DNA of 64,000 bases from Sandaracinaceae bacterium (GCA_020633075.1 JACKEI010000004.1:248001-312000), one strand, 5' to 3'. Counted from the first letter of the stretch, positions 24,064 to 32,569 are shown. The notes: generated from the letters alone by a model not told the origin. Made by a program: numbers and translations.

Positions 24064-24845
24064 CGTACGTACTCCTCGTCGCTGATCCAGACGACCGCCA
24101 CCGGCACGTCTCGCTCCCCTGGGACTTGAAACACGGTCCCCATATTCGAACCGAAGTCGATCGCTTCGACTTCCGTCCCGCGGTGACTGGCGACGATGAC
24201 CTCGGGCTCGTCCTCGACGACCACGGGCCCATCGGGTGTGGCCGGGACTGGCGCCACCACTTCCGCGATGGGCGCCGGGGGGGCGTCAGCGGGTCGCAGC
24301 GCGAGCGCCAGCAGCGCGGCGGCCGCCAGCGCGACCACGGCCAACAGGCCGGGCCACTTGGTGCCCCCGTCCGCGTCGGGGGCCTGCCCCGGCTGCGAGC
24401 CGCGTCGTTCCTCGGCCAGACCCTCGGGGCTGCTGAGCTTGGGCTCGAACGCCACCTTCTCCGAGCGTGGCGGGAGCGTGCCCAGGCCCTCGCCTTCGAT
24501 CAGGCGCAGCTTGGGACGCTTGCGACCGTCGGTCTCGACCGCTGCTCCGGCGCCGCTGGGGGCCACGGACGTCTCGGCATCCGAGGGAGCGTGGGCTGCC
24601 GCGGGCGCGTCGAGGCCCATCAGGATGTTCTCGAACATGCGGCTCGAGTCCGCCGCGCTCAGCTGCGCGGCGTCTTCGGCCGTGACGTCGTTCACGAACT
24701 CACCCAAGCGCTCCATCGCGCGCAGGCGGCCCTGGTCATGGCTCGAGTCCGCCAGCAAGCGCAGCGCCTGCTCCCGCTCGTCCGCGTCGAGCTCGTCGTC
24801 GCGAAGCTGTTGGAGCACGGAGTCTTCGATGCGTGGTGTGCTCAT
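24060..24845 (-). CDS. Membrane anti-sigma factor
   Basis: A 261-residue single-pass membrane protein. The N-terminal 75 residues are helical and acidic (LQQLRDDELDADEREQALRL), as in anti-sigma domains. No Cys-containing ZAS motif is visible. Residues 164-183 form the one TM helix, and the C-terminal 75 residues would be periplasmic, ending VVWISDEEYVR. It sits 4 nt after the ECF sigma gene, the usual position of a cognate anti-sigma. It should hold the sigma factor at the membrane until a periplasmic signal releases it. The assignment rests on context and topology. Confidence 0.75.
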   Translation of the reverse strand: MSTPRIEDSVLQQLRDDELDADEREQALRLLADSSHDQGRLRAMERLGEFVNDVTAEDAAQLSAADSSRMFENILMGLDAPAAAHAPSDAETSVAPSGAGAAVETDGRKRPKLRLIEGEGLGTLPPRSEKVAFEPKLSSPEGLAEERRGSQPGQAPDADGGTKWPGLLAVVALAAAALLALALRPADAPPAPIAEVVAPVPATPDGPVVVEDEPEVIVASHRGTEVEAIDFGSNMGTVFQVPGERDVPVAVVWISDEEYVR

Positions 24846-24849
24846 GATG

Positions 24850-25512
24850 TCACTCCCGGACCTCGAGGTCGCCCTGCAGGTACTCGGAGAGCTGCTCCTG
24901 CATCTTGCGGCGCGCGTGAAAGAGACGACTCATGATGGTGCCCTTCGGGACGTCCAGGACCGTCGCCATCTCCTCGTAGCTGAGCCCCTCGACCTCGCGC
25001 AGCACGATCACCTCGCGGTGATACTCGGGCAGGGTCTCGAGCGCGGCCCGGATGGCGTCGCTCAGCTCTTGGCGCAAGAGCGTCTTGCTGGGGTTGCTGC
25101 CGTGGATGGTGGGCAGGAGCGCCCCGTCCCCGGCGACCTGTCCGTCGCGCGCGACGGCGTCGTCGTAGTCGACGGCCTTCTTGCGCTTCACTCGGCGGAT
25201 GTGGTCGATGGAGAGGTTCATGACGATTCTGTAGAGCCAGGTGTAGAAGCTCGACGAACCCTGGAAGTTCTGGATGTGGTGGTGGACCTTGATGAACGCA
25301 TCCTGAACGACGTCCATGGCGTCCTGTTTGTTCTTCACGACGCCCAAAGACACCGCAAAAGCGCGTCGATGGTACTTCTCGAAGAGCTCGCGGAACGCGT
25401 CGCGGTCGCCCGCTTGCACGCGGGCAACGAGCTCGGCATCGAGCTCCCGTTCTTTTAGGGCAGCTTCCCGTTTGATATTGGCTGTGGACGCTGCCTGTTG
25501 CGTTTCATTCAC
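24850..25512 (-). CDS. ECF RNA polymerase sigma factor (RpoE-like)
   Basis: A 220-residue sigma-70 family factor with only regions 2 and 4. Region 2 (about 35-105) includes FRELFEKYHRRAF, DAMDVVQDAFIKVH and FYTWLYRIVMNLSIDHIRR, which bind the -10 element. Region 4 (about 160-215) shows LPEYHREVIVLREVEGLSYEEMA and VPKGTIMSRLFHARRK for the -35. The GTG at 25512 follows AGGGGG by about 6 nt. Downstream are its likely anti-sigma and a secreted protein in the same unit. The trigger is unknown. Confidence 0.93.
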   Translation of the reverse strand: MNETQQAASTANIKREAALKERELDAELVARVQAGDRDAFRELFEKYHRRAFAVSLGVVKNKQDAMDVVQDAFIKVHHHIQNFQGSSSFYTWLYRIVMNLSIDHIRRVKRKKAVDYDDAVARDGQVAGDGALLPTIHGSNPSKTLLRQELSDAIRAALETLPEYHREVIVLREVEGLSYEEMATVLDVPKGTIMSRLFHARRKMQEQLSEYLQGDLEVRE

Positions 25513-25635
25513 CGTGGCCCCCTGGGAACCGGCGGTGCGCATCGCGCACGGAACGGTGCCGTTGTACCACGAACTCCGCCGCCCCGCAGAGACTTCGACG
25601 CGCGCCCCACGCGCGGCGCTGGTAGAGTCCGGCGC

Positions 25636-26604
25636 GTGACGACGCCGCCCGACGACGAGCTGATTCCGCCGAGCCCGGGCGACATGTGCCGTGTCCACCC
25701 CGAGCGCCTCGCCGTGCTGCGCTGCCCCCGCTGTCAACGCCCGGCTTGCTTCAGCTGCTGGCAGCCCGTCCAGCGGCGCTGCCATGCGTGCGTGATGGCC
25801 TTCCCTGCCGAGGTGTCTCCGAGCATCCCTTGGGAGACCGAGGGGGTCTCGTGGTGGCGGGGGCTGGTGGGAACCCTCCGCCAGGGCTTCAGCCCCAGCG
25901 CCACCGCGCCGGCGCTGGCCCACGGGGATGTCCGCTCCGCGCTCGGGTTCGCCCTGCTCACGTGGCTGCCCTTCGCGGCCCTCCAAGGTATCATTCCATA
26001 TACACATACGCTGCTCTTCGCGGAGCGCAGCGTCACGCTCTCCGGCAGCCCTGCCGCCGCTCACGTCGCGCTCGACGTCGCACGTGCCATGTCGCTGGGT
26101 GTGCTGCTCGGTGTGTTGCAGCTCGCCGGGATGGGGCTGGCCTTCGCGAGCTTGACGCGCGCCTACGGGCTCGCCGGAGTGGCCAACGCCACGACAGCCT
26201 GGCGCACCGTCTTCTACCGCGGGTTCATCGTGCTCCTGCTCCCGTCGCTCATGGCCGGCGGCCTCATGCCGTCGGACCTCGTCGCGAACCTCATGCTGTT
26301 CACGGGCGCGTTCGAGCCCACCCTCTACGTGTTCGTGGCCGTGGTCGGGGGCGTTTGGCTGCTCACGACCTTGCGGACCAGCGCGCGCCTCGCCCAAGGG
26401 GTGGGCCCCGGCATGTCGTTCCTCATCCCGTTCGTCGTGCTCGCGGTGGGTGTCCTGGTGCGCCTGTTGGCCGAGACGGCGCTGCAGCCGCTCATGCCGC
26501 CCCTCCGCGAGGCGCCAGCCGCCGTGGCGCCAGCCGAGGTTGACGGTGGACATGGGGCTGACGCGGCGGAAGCGCCCGAAGCGCCACGCGAGGCGGCGCC
26601 GTGA
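25636..26604 (+). CDS. Zinc-finger (B-box-like) plus Yip1-like multi-pass membrane protein
   Basis: A 322-residue protein with GTG start; ATG at 25684 is an alternative. Residues 15-60 contain a Cys/His cluster (CRVHPERLAVLRCPRC, ACFSCW, RRCHACV) like a B-box or double zinc ribbon. The rest has about five TM helices in a Yip1-like arrangement, including LLGVLQLAGMGLAFASL and LYVFVAVVGGVWLL. A second protein of the same layout is encoded at 32899-33834 on the other strand. In myxobacteria such proteins are common and uncharacterised. It is divergent from the ECF sigma gene, sharing a 120-nt intergenic region. Confidence 0.75.
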   Translation: MTTPPDDELIPPSPGDMCRVHPERLAVLRCPRCQRPACFSCWQPVQRRCHACVMAFPAEVSPSIPWETEGVSWWRGLVGTLRQGFSPSATAPALAHGDVRSALGFALLTWLPFAALQGIIPYTHTLLFAERSVTLSGSPAAAHVALDVARAMSLGVLLGVLQLAGMGLAFASLTRAYGLAGVANATTAWRTVFYRGFIVLLLPSLMAGGLMPSDLVANLMLFTGAFEPTLYVFVAVVGGVWLLTTLRTSARLAQGVGPGMSFLIPFVVLAVGVLVRLLAETALQPLMPPLREAPAAVAPAEVDGGHGADAAEAPEAPREAAP

Positions 26605-26605
26605 C

Positions 26606-27082
26606 TCAGCCGAGGTGCTTGGGGTCCAGCATGAACTCCACCTCGGCCCGGCCGGCCGTCCGCTGAATCATGCAGGCCGCTGCGGTCGTGAACGCTCCGA
26701 AGCGCTGACCGCCGGTGAGCTGCGCCGCCAGCGCGCTCACCTTGGGCATGTGCGTCACCAGCGCGATCGTCTCGTCGTCACCCGCTCGCTCCAGCACGCT
26801 GAGCGCCTGCACGGTGCTGCCTTCCTCTGCGGCGAGCGGGACGTGGACGCCGACCGGCACGTCGCACTCGGGATGGACGAGCTGCGCCAGGATCTCGGTG
26901 GTCTGCACGGCCCGTACGAGTGGGCTCGTGTACACCCGCGTAAAGCGCACGCCACGCGCCGCCAACGCGAGCGCCACGGCCCGCACCTCGCAGCGCCCTG
27001 CGCTGGTCAGCCAACGGAGCTCGTCGACGGGGGTCGTGTCGTAGGGCACGGCCTCGCCATGCCGCACCAAGAGAATGCGCAT
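26606..27082 (-). CDS. sixA: Histidine phosphatase, SixA-like
   Basis: A 158-residue phosphohistidine phosphatase of the histidine-phosphatase (phosphoglycerate mutase-like) superfamily. The catalytic LVRHGEA is at the very N-terminus, and the second histidine is in LVTHMPKV. SSPLxRAxQT is represented by TSPLVRAVQTTEIL. SixA enzymes remove phosphate from histidine-containing phosphotransfer proteins; with two hybrid kinases in this window a link to phosphorelays is conceivable, not shown. The size matches SixA. It converges on the zinc-finger protein gene with 1 nt between stops. Confidence 0.86.
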   Translation of the reverse strand: MRILLVRHGEAVPYDTTPVDELRWLTSAGRCEVRAVALALAARGVRFTRVYTSPLVRAVQTTEILAQLVHPECDVPVGVHVPLAAEEGSTVQALSVLERAGDDETIALVTHMPKVSALAAQLTGGQRFGAFTTAAACMIQRTAGRAEVEFMLDPKHLG

Positions 27083-27159
27083 GGCTCACGATAGCGCACC
27101 GCTCGGTGGCGCGCCTGGTTCCTAGCAGCGTGCCGAGCTAGCATCACCCGCCACGCCTC

Positions 27160-27603
27160 ATGACCCTTCGCCGCGACCAACACGCCGTCCTCCGCCTCGC
27201 TCTCTCGCTGCTCGCGCTCGCGGGCCTGGCGGCGTTGTTCGAGCTCTTCGCGCGTCAGGCTCCGTACACTCCGCTGGCGTTGGCCGCGCTCCCGGGACCC
27301 ATCCAGCAGCTCCGGGAGGCCGCGCTCATCCACGGGCTCATCGCGCTGGTCGTGCCCCTCTCCATGCCCAGCGCCTGGCCGGGCGGCGCCCCGCGCTGGT
27401 TCGTCCCCCTGCTGGTGGCGGGGCACATCCTGCTCTTCGCCGTGCTGCTCTACGCGGCCGCCACCGGCCGTATGGCCGTGCAGGTCTGGGATCCCCGCCC
27501 GGTGGCCATCGTCCTGACGGCGCTGCGCGTGCTGGGGCACGCCGTGGTGGCGGGCTGCTATCTCAGCTGGGGCCGGCGGTTGTGGACTAGCTCCGCGTCT
27601 TGA
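27160..27603 (+). CDS. Small four-TM membrane protein of unknown function
   Basis: A 147-residue integral membrane protein with four predicted helices (LRLALSLLALAGLAALFELF, LIHGLIALVVPLSM, FVPLLVAGHILLFAVLLYAA, AIVLTALRVLGHAVVAGCYL). I do not recognise the family. It is divergent from sixA and convergent with mutY. The ATG at 27160 starts a basic leader (MTLRRDQ) consistent with an in-cytoplasm N-terminus. Confidence 0.65.
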   Translation: MTLRRDQHAVLRLALSLLALAGLAALFELFARQAPYTPLALAALPGPIQQLREAALIHGLIALVVPLSMPSAWPGGAPRWFVPLLVAGHILLFAVLLYAAATGRMAVQVWDPRPVAIVLTALRVLGHAVVAGCYLSWGRRLWTSSAS

Positions 27604-27635
27604 CGACGCGTCCTGGCGCCCACCCCGCCCCGTGA

Positions 27636-28772
27636 CTACCGCGTCGAACGCGGAGCCGATCGAGCGGCCTCGAGCACCTTGTGGGTCAGCCGCGCGATCC
27701 CCACGTCGGGCGTTCGGACGACGCCGTGGGCGTCCACCTCCAGCAGGCGCCCGCTGCCCGCCTCCGCGAGCCGCGCGTGAGTCGCGCCGTACACATGCAC
27801 CGTCAACCGACGGTGGCTGAGGACATGCGAGACGGGCGGCGCCACGGGCTCGCGACCCAGCCGCCCGCTCACCCCCGCGCTCGCGAGCGCGAGTCGCGCC
27901 GCGTTGTGCCGAACCGCGTCCGGCGTGTCCGCACCCGAGCTGGGCGCCGGTCCCGTGCCGGGCGCGTCGACGGCCGTCATGGGCAGCCCATAGAGGCCCC
28001 CGAAGAGCGCGTCGTCCCCACGCACCATCACCACGCGCTCACCTCGCGTCGCGACCACCGCCACCAGCTCGGCTCGCTGTGGCGGTGTCTTGCGGGGGAT
28101 GAGCGGCAGCTGCTCGCTCGTGCCCTCTGCGCGCGCCACGCACGCGTCACGTGCCGGACACGCGTCGCACTTGGGCCGCTTCACCGTGCAAACGAGCGCC
28201 CCCAGCTCCATCATCGACTGGTTGAAGTCTCCCGGGCGCTCCCCGACCACGAGCGCCTCGGCCAACGCCCACAGCCGCTTCTGGGTCTCCCGCTCCGGCA
28301 GCGGGCTCGCGATCCCGAAGATGCGCGTCAGGATGCGCGCGACGTTGCCGTCCACGATGGGCTCCTCGAGGCCGAAGCACACGCTCCCGAGCGCGCCCGC
28401 CGTGTAGCGCCCGACCCCCGGCAGGCTGCGCCGGGCCTGCGGGTCCACCGGCACCTCACCACCATAGCGAGCGACGACTTCACGGACCCCCGAGTGCAAC
28501 AGCCTGGCGCGTCGGTAGTAGCCGAGCCCGCTCCAAGCCCCCATGACTTCGTCTTCTCGGGCCTCAGCGAGCGCCCGGAGCGTCGGAAAGCGCTCGAGGA
28601 AGCGTGCATAGTACGGCAGTACGGTGTCGACCCGGGTCTGCTGCAGCATCACCTCCGATACCCATACGGCGTACGGATCGCCCGCCCGCTCGCGCCACGG
28701 CAGGTCGCGCTTTGCGCCGTCGTACCAGCCGAGCAGCGCGGCGCGCAGCCGGCCGATCTCTTCCGCGCTCAT
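27636..28772 (-). CDS. mutY: A/G-specific adenine glycosylase MutY
   Basis: A 378-residue DNA repair glycosylase that removes adenine opposite 8-oxoguanine. Key residues are present: Glu40 in WVSEVMLQQTRV, the helix-hairpin-helix LPGVGRYTAGAL with catalytic Asp141 (PIVDGNVAR), and the [4Fe-4S] ligands Cys195, Cys202, Cys205 and Cys211 in the C-x6-C-x2-C-x5-C pattern. The C-terminal Nudix-like domain for 8-oxoG recognition follows (RAELVAVVATRGERVVMVRG ... SHVLSHRRLTVHVY). Start at ATG 28772 (MSAEEIGRL); the upstream in-frame sequence is not coding-like. Length is normal. Confidence 0.95.
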   Translation of the reverse strand: MSAEEIGRLRAALLGWYDGAKRDLPWRERAGDPYAVWVSEVMLQQTRVDTVLPYYARFLERFPTLRALAEAREDEVMGAWSGLGYYRRARLLHSGVREVVARYGGEVPVDPQARRSLPGVGRYTAGALGSVCFGLEEPIVDGNVARILTRIFGIASPLPERETQKRLWALAEALVVGERPGDFNQSMMELGALVCTVKRPKCDACPARDACVARAEGTSEQLPLIPRKTPPQRAELVAVVATRGERVVMVRGDDALFGGLYGLPMTAVDAPGTGPAPSSGADTPDAVRHNAARLALASAGVSGRLGREPVAPPVSHVLSHRRLTVHVYGATHARLAEAGSGRLLEVDAHGVVRTPDVGIARLTHKVLEAARSAPRSTR

Positions 28773-28817
28773 GTGCGAAACGTGCAGGTCATCGCCGCTT
28801 GGGTCAAGCTCTGCGCC

Positions 28818-29306
28818 ATGCGTGAGCGGTTGAGGCAACAAGCCCTCTGGTTGGCCTTGTTCGGTCTCCTTTGGGGCTGCGGGTCGACGGACGGCGACGA
28901 GCCGGGAGCCGCGTCCGCCACTGCGCCACAAGAAACGCCCGAGGCCCCAGTGGCTGCGCCCTCTCCGCCCCCCGAGGTGCGGCTGGCGTGGCTGCCCGAT
29001 GGGCAGCTCAGCGTGGAGAACGCGGGCGACAGCGCCGTCTCCCTCGAGCGCGTGCTCGGCGTGCGCCCCGAGCCATCCGGCTTGGGTCCGCTGACTCTGG
29101 AGGTGGAGTGCCGCGCGGCGCCGAGCGCGGGGGCCTGCATCTCGCTCGTCCCAGGAGCATCCGTGGCGCTGGGCCGCTGGCCCGACGACCACGGCACGTG
29201 TCGGTGCCCGCCCTGCGCGGCCGTCGAGGCGGACGCGGAGGTCTCATTGGTGGTCCGCAGCTGCGACGCGCAGCACGCGCTCACTCAGACGCTACCACCG
29301 CGCTGA
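28818..29306 (+). CDS. Small lipoprotein of unknown function
   Basis: A 162-residue lipoprotein starting MRERLRQQALWLALFGLLWGC; the lipobox LLWGC puts lipidated Cys at 21 (Trp at -2 is unusual). After an Ala/Pro/Glu-rich linker comes a beta-rich domain (VRLAWLPDGQLSVENAGDSA) with four further Cys, including CRCPPC. The ATG lies 46 nt from the divergent mutY start. Function unknown. The last 22 nt overlap the convergent small membrane-protein gene. Confidence 0.65.
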   Translation: MRERLRQQALWLALFGLLWGCGSTDGDEPGAASATAPQETPEAPVAAPSPPPEVRLAWLPDGQLSVENAGDSAVSLERVLGVRPEPSGLGPLTLEVECRAAPSAGACISLVPGASVALGRWPDDHGTCRCPPCAAVEADAEVSLVVRSCDAQHALTQTLPPR

Positions 29307-29521
29307 GCGCTCGGAGGGGTGCTGGTCCGCTGGTTCTCGCCGGCCTCCGCCGGGGTCCCGATGGCTGGGTTGCTGCGCGTACGGGCGCGTGTGCGCTTGG
29401 GCGTGAGCAGGCGCGCGCTCCGGCCCGCCTGAGCCGCCGCGGCCACGAGCACGCCACAGGTGACCAACGCCAGCACGAGCAGGGCCACACGAACCCATGT
29501 ATCAAAATGTATCTGCGTCAT
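29285..29521 (-). CDS. Single-TM small protein
   Basis: A 78-residue protein: MTQIHFDTWVRVALLVLALV begins a hydrophobic helix (about residues 11-32), followed by a basic, Arg-rich and then Ser/Pro-rich tail. A strong Shine-Dalgarno (GGAGGTGAGGT) precedes the ATG, which supports a real gene despite its size. It overlaps the 3' end of the lipoprotein gene on the other strand by 22 nt. I see no family. Confidence 0.6.
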   Translation of the reverse strand: MTQIHFDTWVRVALLVLALVTCGVLVAAAAQAGRSARLLTPKRTRARTRSNPAIGTPAEAGENQRTSTPPSAQRGGSV

Positions 29522-29550
29522 GTCTACCTCACCTCCACTGGCTAACGCCC

Positions 29551-29693
29551 ATAACGCACTGCGTCAAGTGGCTCCGTGCTGCGCCGCACCCTCCAGAATG
29601 TGTAACTTTCGACCCGCACATTCCACTTGACGCGCCTGCTAAGTGGTTCTAGTCAAGGAATAACGCAGCGCGTCATAACCACGACGCGTCAAA
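29551..29693 (+). promoter_or_regulatory. Operator array and candidate promoter of the phasin-like gene
   Basis: Three inverted repeats of one type occur upstream of the GTG at 29704: ACGC-ACT-GCGT (29554-29564), ACGC-AGC-GCGT (29663-29673) and GACGCGTC (29683-29690). The first two lie in a 16-nt direct repeat that matches at 14 of 16 positions (29551-29566 and 29660-29675). Between them, GAATGTG-N14-CACATTC (29596-29623) abuts TTGACG (29627-29632), which could be a -35; 17 nt later TAGTCA is a weak -10. The last box overlaps the region just before the Shine-Dalgarno, a position suited to repression. Confidence 0.45.
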
Positions 29694-29703
29694 GGAGCAC
29701 CAC

Positions 29704-30369
29704 GTGCAGAACATCACGACTCAGATCAAGACCAGCGGCACGCGGCTTCGCGATAGCGGCACCGCCTTCGCCACCACGACCTTCCAGGCCACCAACGCCT
29801 TCGTCGACGCCACCGTCGACGCGACCGTCACGGCGTACGAGCAGATCCGCGCGGCCCTCGCCGAGGCAGGCACCGAGCTCGCGACCGAGGCCAAGACGGC
29901 CGGCCTCGAGGCCTCGTCCGCCCTCAAGTCGGAAGCCCAGTCCTGGCAGGAGTTCCTCAACTTGCCCACGCCCACGCTGCGGCTCAGCGCCCCGGACATC
30001 CAGATGCCCGACGCGGCCCAGGTCGTGACGCAGCTGCGCGCGGCGCCCCGCCAGGTGGAGGGCCAGGTCCTGCGCGTGGTCCACAAGGCCATCGAGGACC
30101 TCGGCGAGCGCGTCGAGGCGCGCATCGAGGTGCTGGACCAGGCCGCCGTGGTGGCCCTGCCGGCTGCAAAGAAGGCCAAGGTCAAGAGCCAGAACGCGGC
30201 CAAGGCGCTCTCCGTGCCCGTGCGCGGCTACGACGCGCTGACCGCGCGCGAGGCCACCGCCGTGATTCAGTCCGCCACCGCCGCCAAGGTGGAGAGCATC
30301 CTGGAGTACGAGCGGGCCAACAAGGGCCGCGCCACGGTCGTGCGCGCCGCCGAAGCGCGCCTGGCCTGA
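29704..30369 (+). CDS. Phasin-like amphipathic helical protein
   Basis: A 221-residue, Cys-free, Ala/Thr-rich helical protein with GTG start behind AAAGGAG (6-nt spacing). The N-terminal 75 residues form long amphipathic helices (TTQIKTSGTRLRDSGTAF, ATVTAYEQIRAALAEAGTE) as in phasins and lipid-granule coat proteins. The C-terminus has YDALTAREATAVIQSATAAK followed by YERANKGRATVV, a helical motif I recall from actinobacterial and myxobacterial granule-associated proteins. No signal peptide or TM. It probably coats storage granules or the inner membrane face; this is an inference. The elaborate upstream region suggests strong regulation. Confidence 0.6.
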   Translation: MQNITTQIKTSGTRLRDSGTAFATTTFQATNAFVDATVDATVTAYEQIRAALAEAGTELATEAKTAGLEASSALKSEAQSWQEFLNLPTPTLRLSAPDIQMPDAAQVVTQLRAAPRQVEGQVLRVVHKAIEDLGERVEARIEVLDQAAVVALPAAKKAKVKSQNAAKALSVPVRGYDALTAREATAVIQSATAAKVESILEYERANKGRATVVRAAEARLA

Positions 30370-30378
30370 GCGGTCGGC

Positions 30379-30398
30379 GGCCTCCCCCCTGAGAGGCC
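30379..30398. terminator. Hairpin after the phasin-like gene
   Basis: GGCCTC and GAGGCC form a 6-bp stem with loop CCCCCTGA, 10 nt after the stop. No T-tract follows; a modest terminator or RNA-stabilising hairpin. Confidence 0.35.
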
Positions 30399-30439
30399 TC
30401 GACCCTTGAGCTACACCGGCCTGCCCGCTACCGTCGGGC

Positions 30440-32338
30440 ATGCCGGCCTCCCACCACGCTCCTCGCCGCTCATCCTCCCTCGCGCTCGGGGTGGGGCTGG
30501 CTCTGCTCCTCGTCGGCGACCCTTTGGTCGTCGGCCGGGCGCAGCCCGGCGGGCCAGCCCCCGCAGGGGCGCCGGCGGGTGCCCCGCACGAGGCGGCGCC
30601 CGCGCTGCTCAGCGCGCCCGGCGTACCCGCTGCCGTCGGCCACTACGGGGAGGCGGCGGTGGCGACCGACCGCGAGTTGGCGTCGCTCGCCGCCGTGCAG
30701 GTGCTGGAGGGGGGCGGCAACGCGGCGGACGCCGCAGCTGCCGCGCTGCTGGCCCTCGGCGTGGTCAACCCATCGAGCAGCGGCTTTGGGGGCGGGGGCT
30801 TCGCGCTCTATTACGACAACTCGCCGCGCGCGCGCGCCGCCGAGGCGCAAATGCCCGGCCCGCGACCCGACGGTCCAGCGCGCCTCACCTTCATCGACTT
30901 CCGCGAGCGCGCCCCTCTCTCGGCGACGCCGGACATGTACGTGGACGCGCCCCCGGGCGGGACAGGGCCCATCTCGAGTGCGTCGCAGCTGGGCGGCCTG
31001 GCGAGCGGTGTGCCTGGGGAGCCGGCCGGCGTCGTCGAGCTGGTGACACGCTTCGGCCGCTCCTCCCTTGGTACGGTCGCGGCACCCGCCATCCGGCTCG
31101 CCACGGACGGCTTCGAGGTGGACGAGCGACTCGCCGAGGCGCTCGGGGCGTTTCGCGAGCAGCTACTCGTGGACCCGACGCTGCGGCGCTGGTTCGGCGA
31201 GTCGGGCGAGCTGCGCGCAGGCGACCGGCTCGTCCAGCCCGAGCTCGCCGCCACGCTCCGGACCTTTGCACGGGGAGGACTCGCTAGCGTGTATGGGGGC
31301 TCCATTGGCCGCGCCATCGTGCGCGCCAACCGCGCGCGCGGCGGTCGCATGACGCTCGACGACCTGCGTGCCTATCGGGTGGCGCTGCGCACCCCCGTCC
31401 ACGCGCGCGCGCTGGGCTACACCTGGGTCAGCGCCCCGCCCCCCAGCGCGGGGGGCGTCACCATGCTGCAGAGCCTTCGCATGGTCGGTGCGCTGCGCCC
31501 CGTGTTCCGTCGCGACGCGGTCGCGCTCCAGCACGCGCTCATCGAGAGCTGGAAGGGCCCGTTTCTCGACCGGCAGCGCTACTTCGGAGACCCCGACCAC
31601 GTCCCGGTGCCGCTCGTCGAGCTGCTGGACGCGACGCGCGACAACGCGCGGGCCGGGCGTTTCCACCCTTTTCTGGCGTTGGCCCCGGCGCTCTACGATC
31701 TGCCCATTCCGCAGGCCCACGACGAGGCCCTACAGCCCGACAACTCCGGCACCAGTCACTTCTGCATCGTGGACGCGGAGGGCAGCGTCGCGTCGGTGAC
31801 CACGACCGTCAACCTACCCTTCGGTGCCCGCTACAGCGCCGGAGGCTTCGTGCTCAACGACCAGATGGACGACTTCGCTCGCGGGGTGGGCGAGCGCAAC
31901 GCCTACGGCCTGGTCGGCGGCGCCAGCAACCTCCCGGGGCCGGGCAGGCGTCCGGTGTCCACCATGTCTCCCACCATCGTCTTCGACCCCGAAGGGCGCC
32001 CGGTGCTGTGCGTCGGCGCGTCGGGCGGGAGCCGCATCGTCACGGCGACGGAGCAAGTGGCGCTCAACGTCTTGCTCTTCGGGATGGATGTGGGTGACGC
32101 GGTAGCCGCGCCGCGGGTGCACCACCAGGCGGACCCGAACGTGTTCAACACGGAGACGGTCGCGCCGCTGCCGGCGGACCAGCTGGCGGCCTTGTTGGCT
32201 CGCGGCCACCAGCACGAGCCCATCCGCAACATCGCCATCGTGCAGGCCATCCATCTCGAGTACACGGGAGAGGGGCTTCGGCCGCGGCTGCACGCCGCCT
32301 CGGACGGCCGCAAGGGCGGCAGGCCAGCCGGGATCTGA
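30440..32338 (+). CDS. ggt: Gamma-glutamyltransferase (GGT)
   Basis: A 632-residue Ntn-hydrolase exported to the periplasm by a signal peptide (LALGVGLALLLVGDPLVVG). It cleaves gamma-glutamyl bonds such as in glutathione. The precursor is expected to self-cleave before the nucleophile Thr438 in DNSGTSHFCIVD, giving large and small subunits. Other family motifs are GGNAADAAAAALLALGVVNP near the start of the large subunit, GFGGGGFALYYD, and GGSRIVTATEQVALNVL in the small subunit. Length is typical. It is transcribed alone. Confidence 0.93.
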   Translation: MPASHHAPRRSSSLALGVGLALLLVGDPLVVGRAQPGGPAPAGAPAGAPHEAAPALLSAPGVPAAVGHYGEAAVATDRELASLAAVQVLEGGGNAADAAAAALLALGVVNPSSSGFGGGGFALYYDNSPRARAAEAQMPGPRPDGPARLTFIDFRERAPLSATPDMYVDAPPGGTGPISSASQLGGLASGVPGEPAGVVELVTRFGRSSLGTVAAPAIRLATDGFEVDERLAEALGAFREQLLVDPTLRRWFGESGELRAGDRLVQPELAATLRTFARGGLASVYGGSIGRAIVRANRARGGRMTLDDLRAYRVALRTPVHARALGYTWVSAPPPSAGGVTMLQSLRMVGALRPVFRRDAVALQHALIESWKGPFLDRQRYFGDPDHVPVPLVELLDATRDNARAGRFHPFLALAPALYDLPIPQAHDEALQPDNSGTSHFCIVDAEGSVASVTTTVNLPFGARYSAGGFVLNDQMDDFARGVGERNAYGLVGGASNLPGPGRRPVSTMSPTIVFDPEGRPVLCVGASGGSRIVTATEQVALNVLLFGMDVGDAVAAPRVHHQADPNVFNTETVAPLPADQLAALLARGHQHEPIRNIAIVQAIHLEYTGEGLRPRLHAASDGRKGGRPAGI

Positions 32339-32350
32339 CGGCCCTCTGCC

Positions 32351-32569
32351 CTAGCTGAAGCGATGGTCGCGGCGCGGTGGACGACGCAGCCCGCCGCGCG
32401 CGCCGGGCGCCACGGGGATGGGCGTCTGCTCTGGCGTGATCAGGCTGCCGATGGCCTCCACGATCGCCTCGACCCCTTGTTCGAAGCCCTCCTTGATGCG
32501 GGATCCCAGGCTAGGCTGGGGGTCAGCAGATGGACGGTCGGGGGAGGTGGGCTTCGTTCGATCGGGCAA
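32351..32569 (-). CDS. Small protein of unknown function (TTG start)
   Basis: A 72-residue protein beginning MPDRTKPTSPDRPSADPQPS, followed by an amphipathic helix (GSRIKEGFEQGVEAIVEAIG) and a basic tail ending RRDHRFS. A GGGAG lies about 4-5 nt before the TTG start, which supports translation. No family recognised. It converges on ggt with 12 nt between. Confidence 0.5.
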   Translation of the reverse strand: MPDRTKPTSPDRPSADPQPSLGSRIKEGFEQGVEAIVEAIGSLITPEQTPIPVAPGARGGLRRPPRRDHRFS

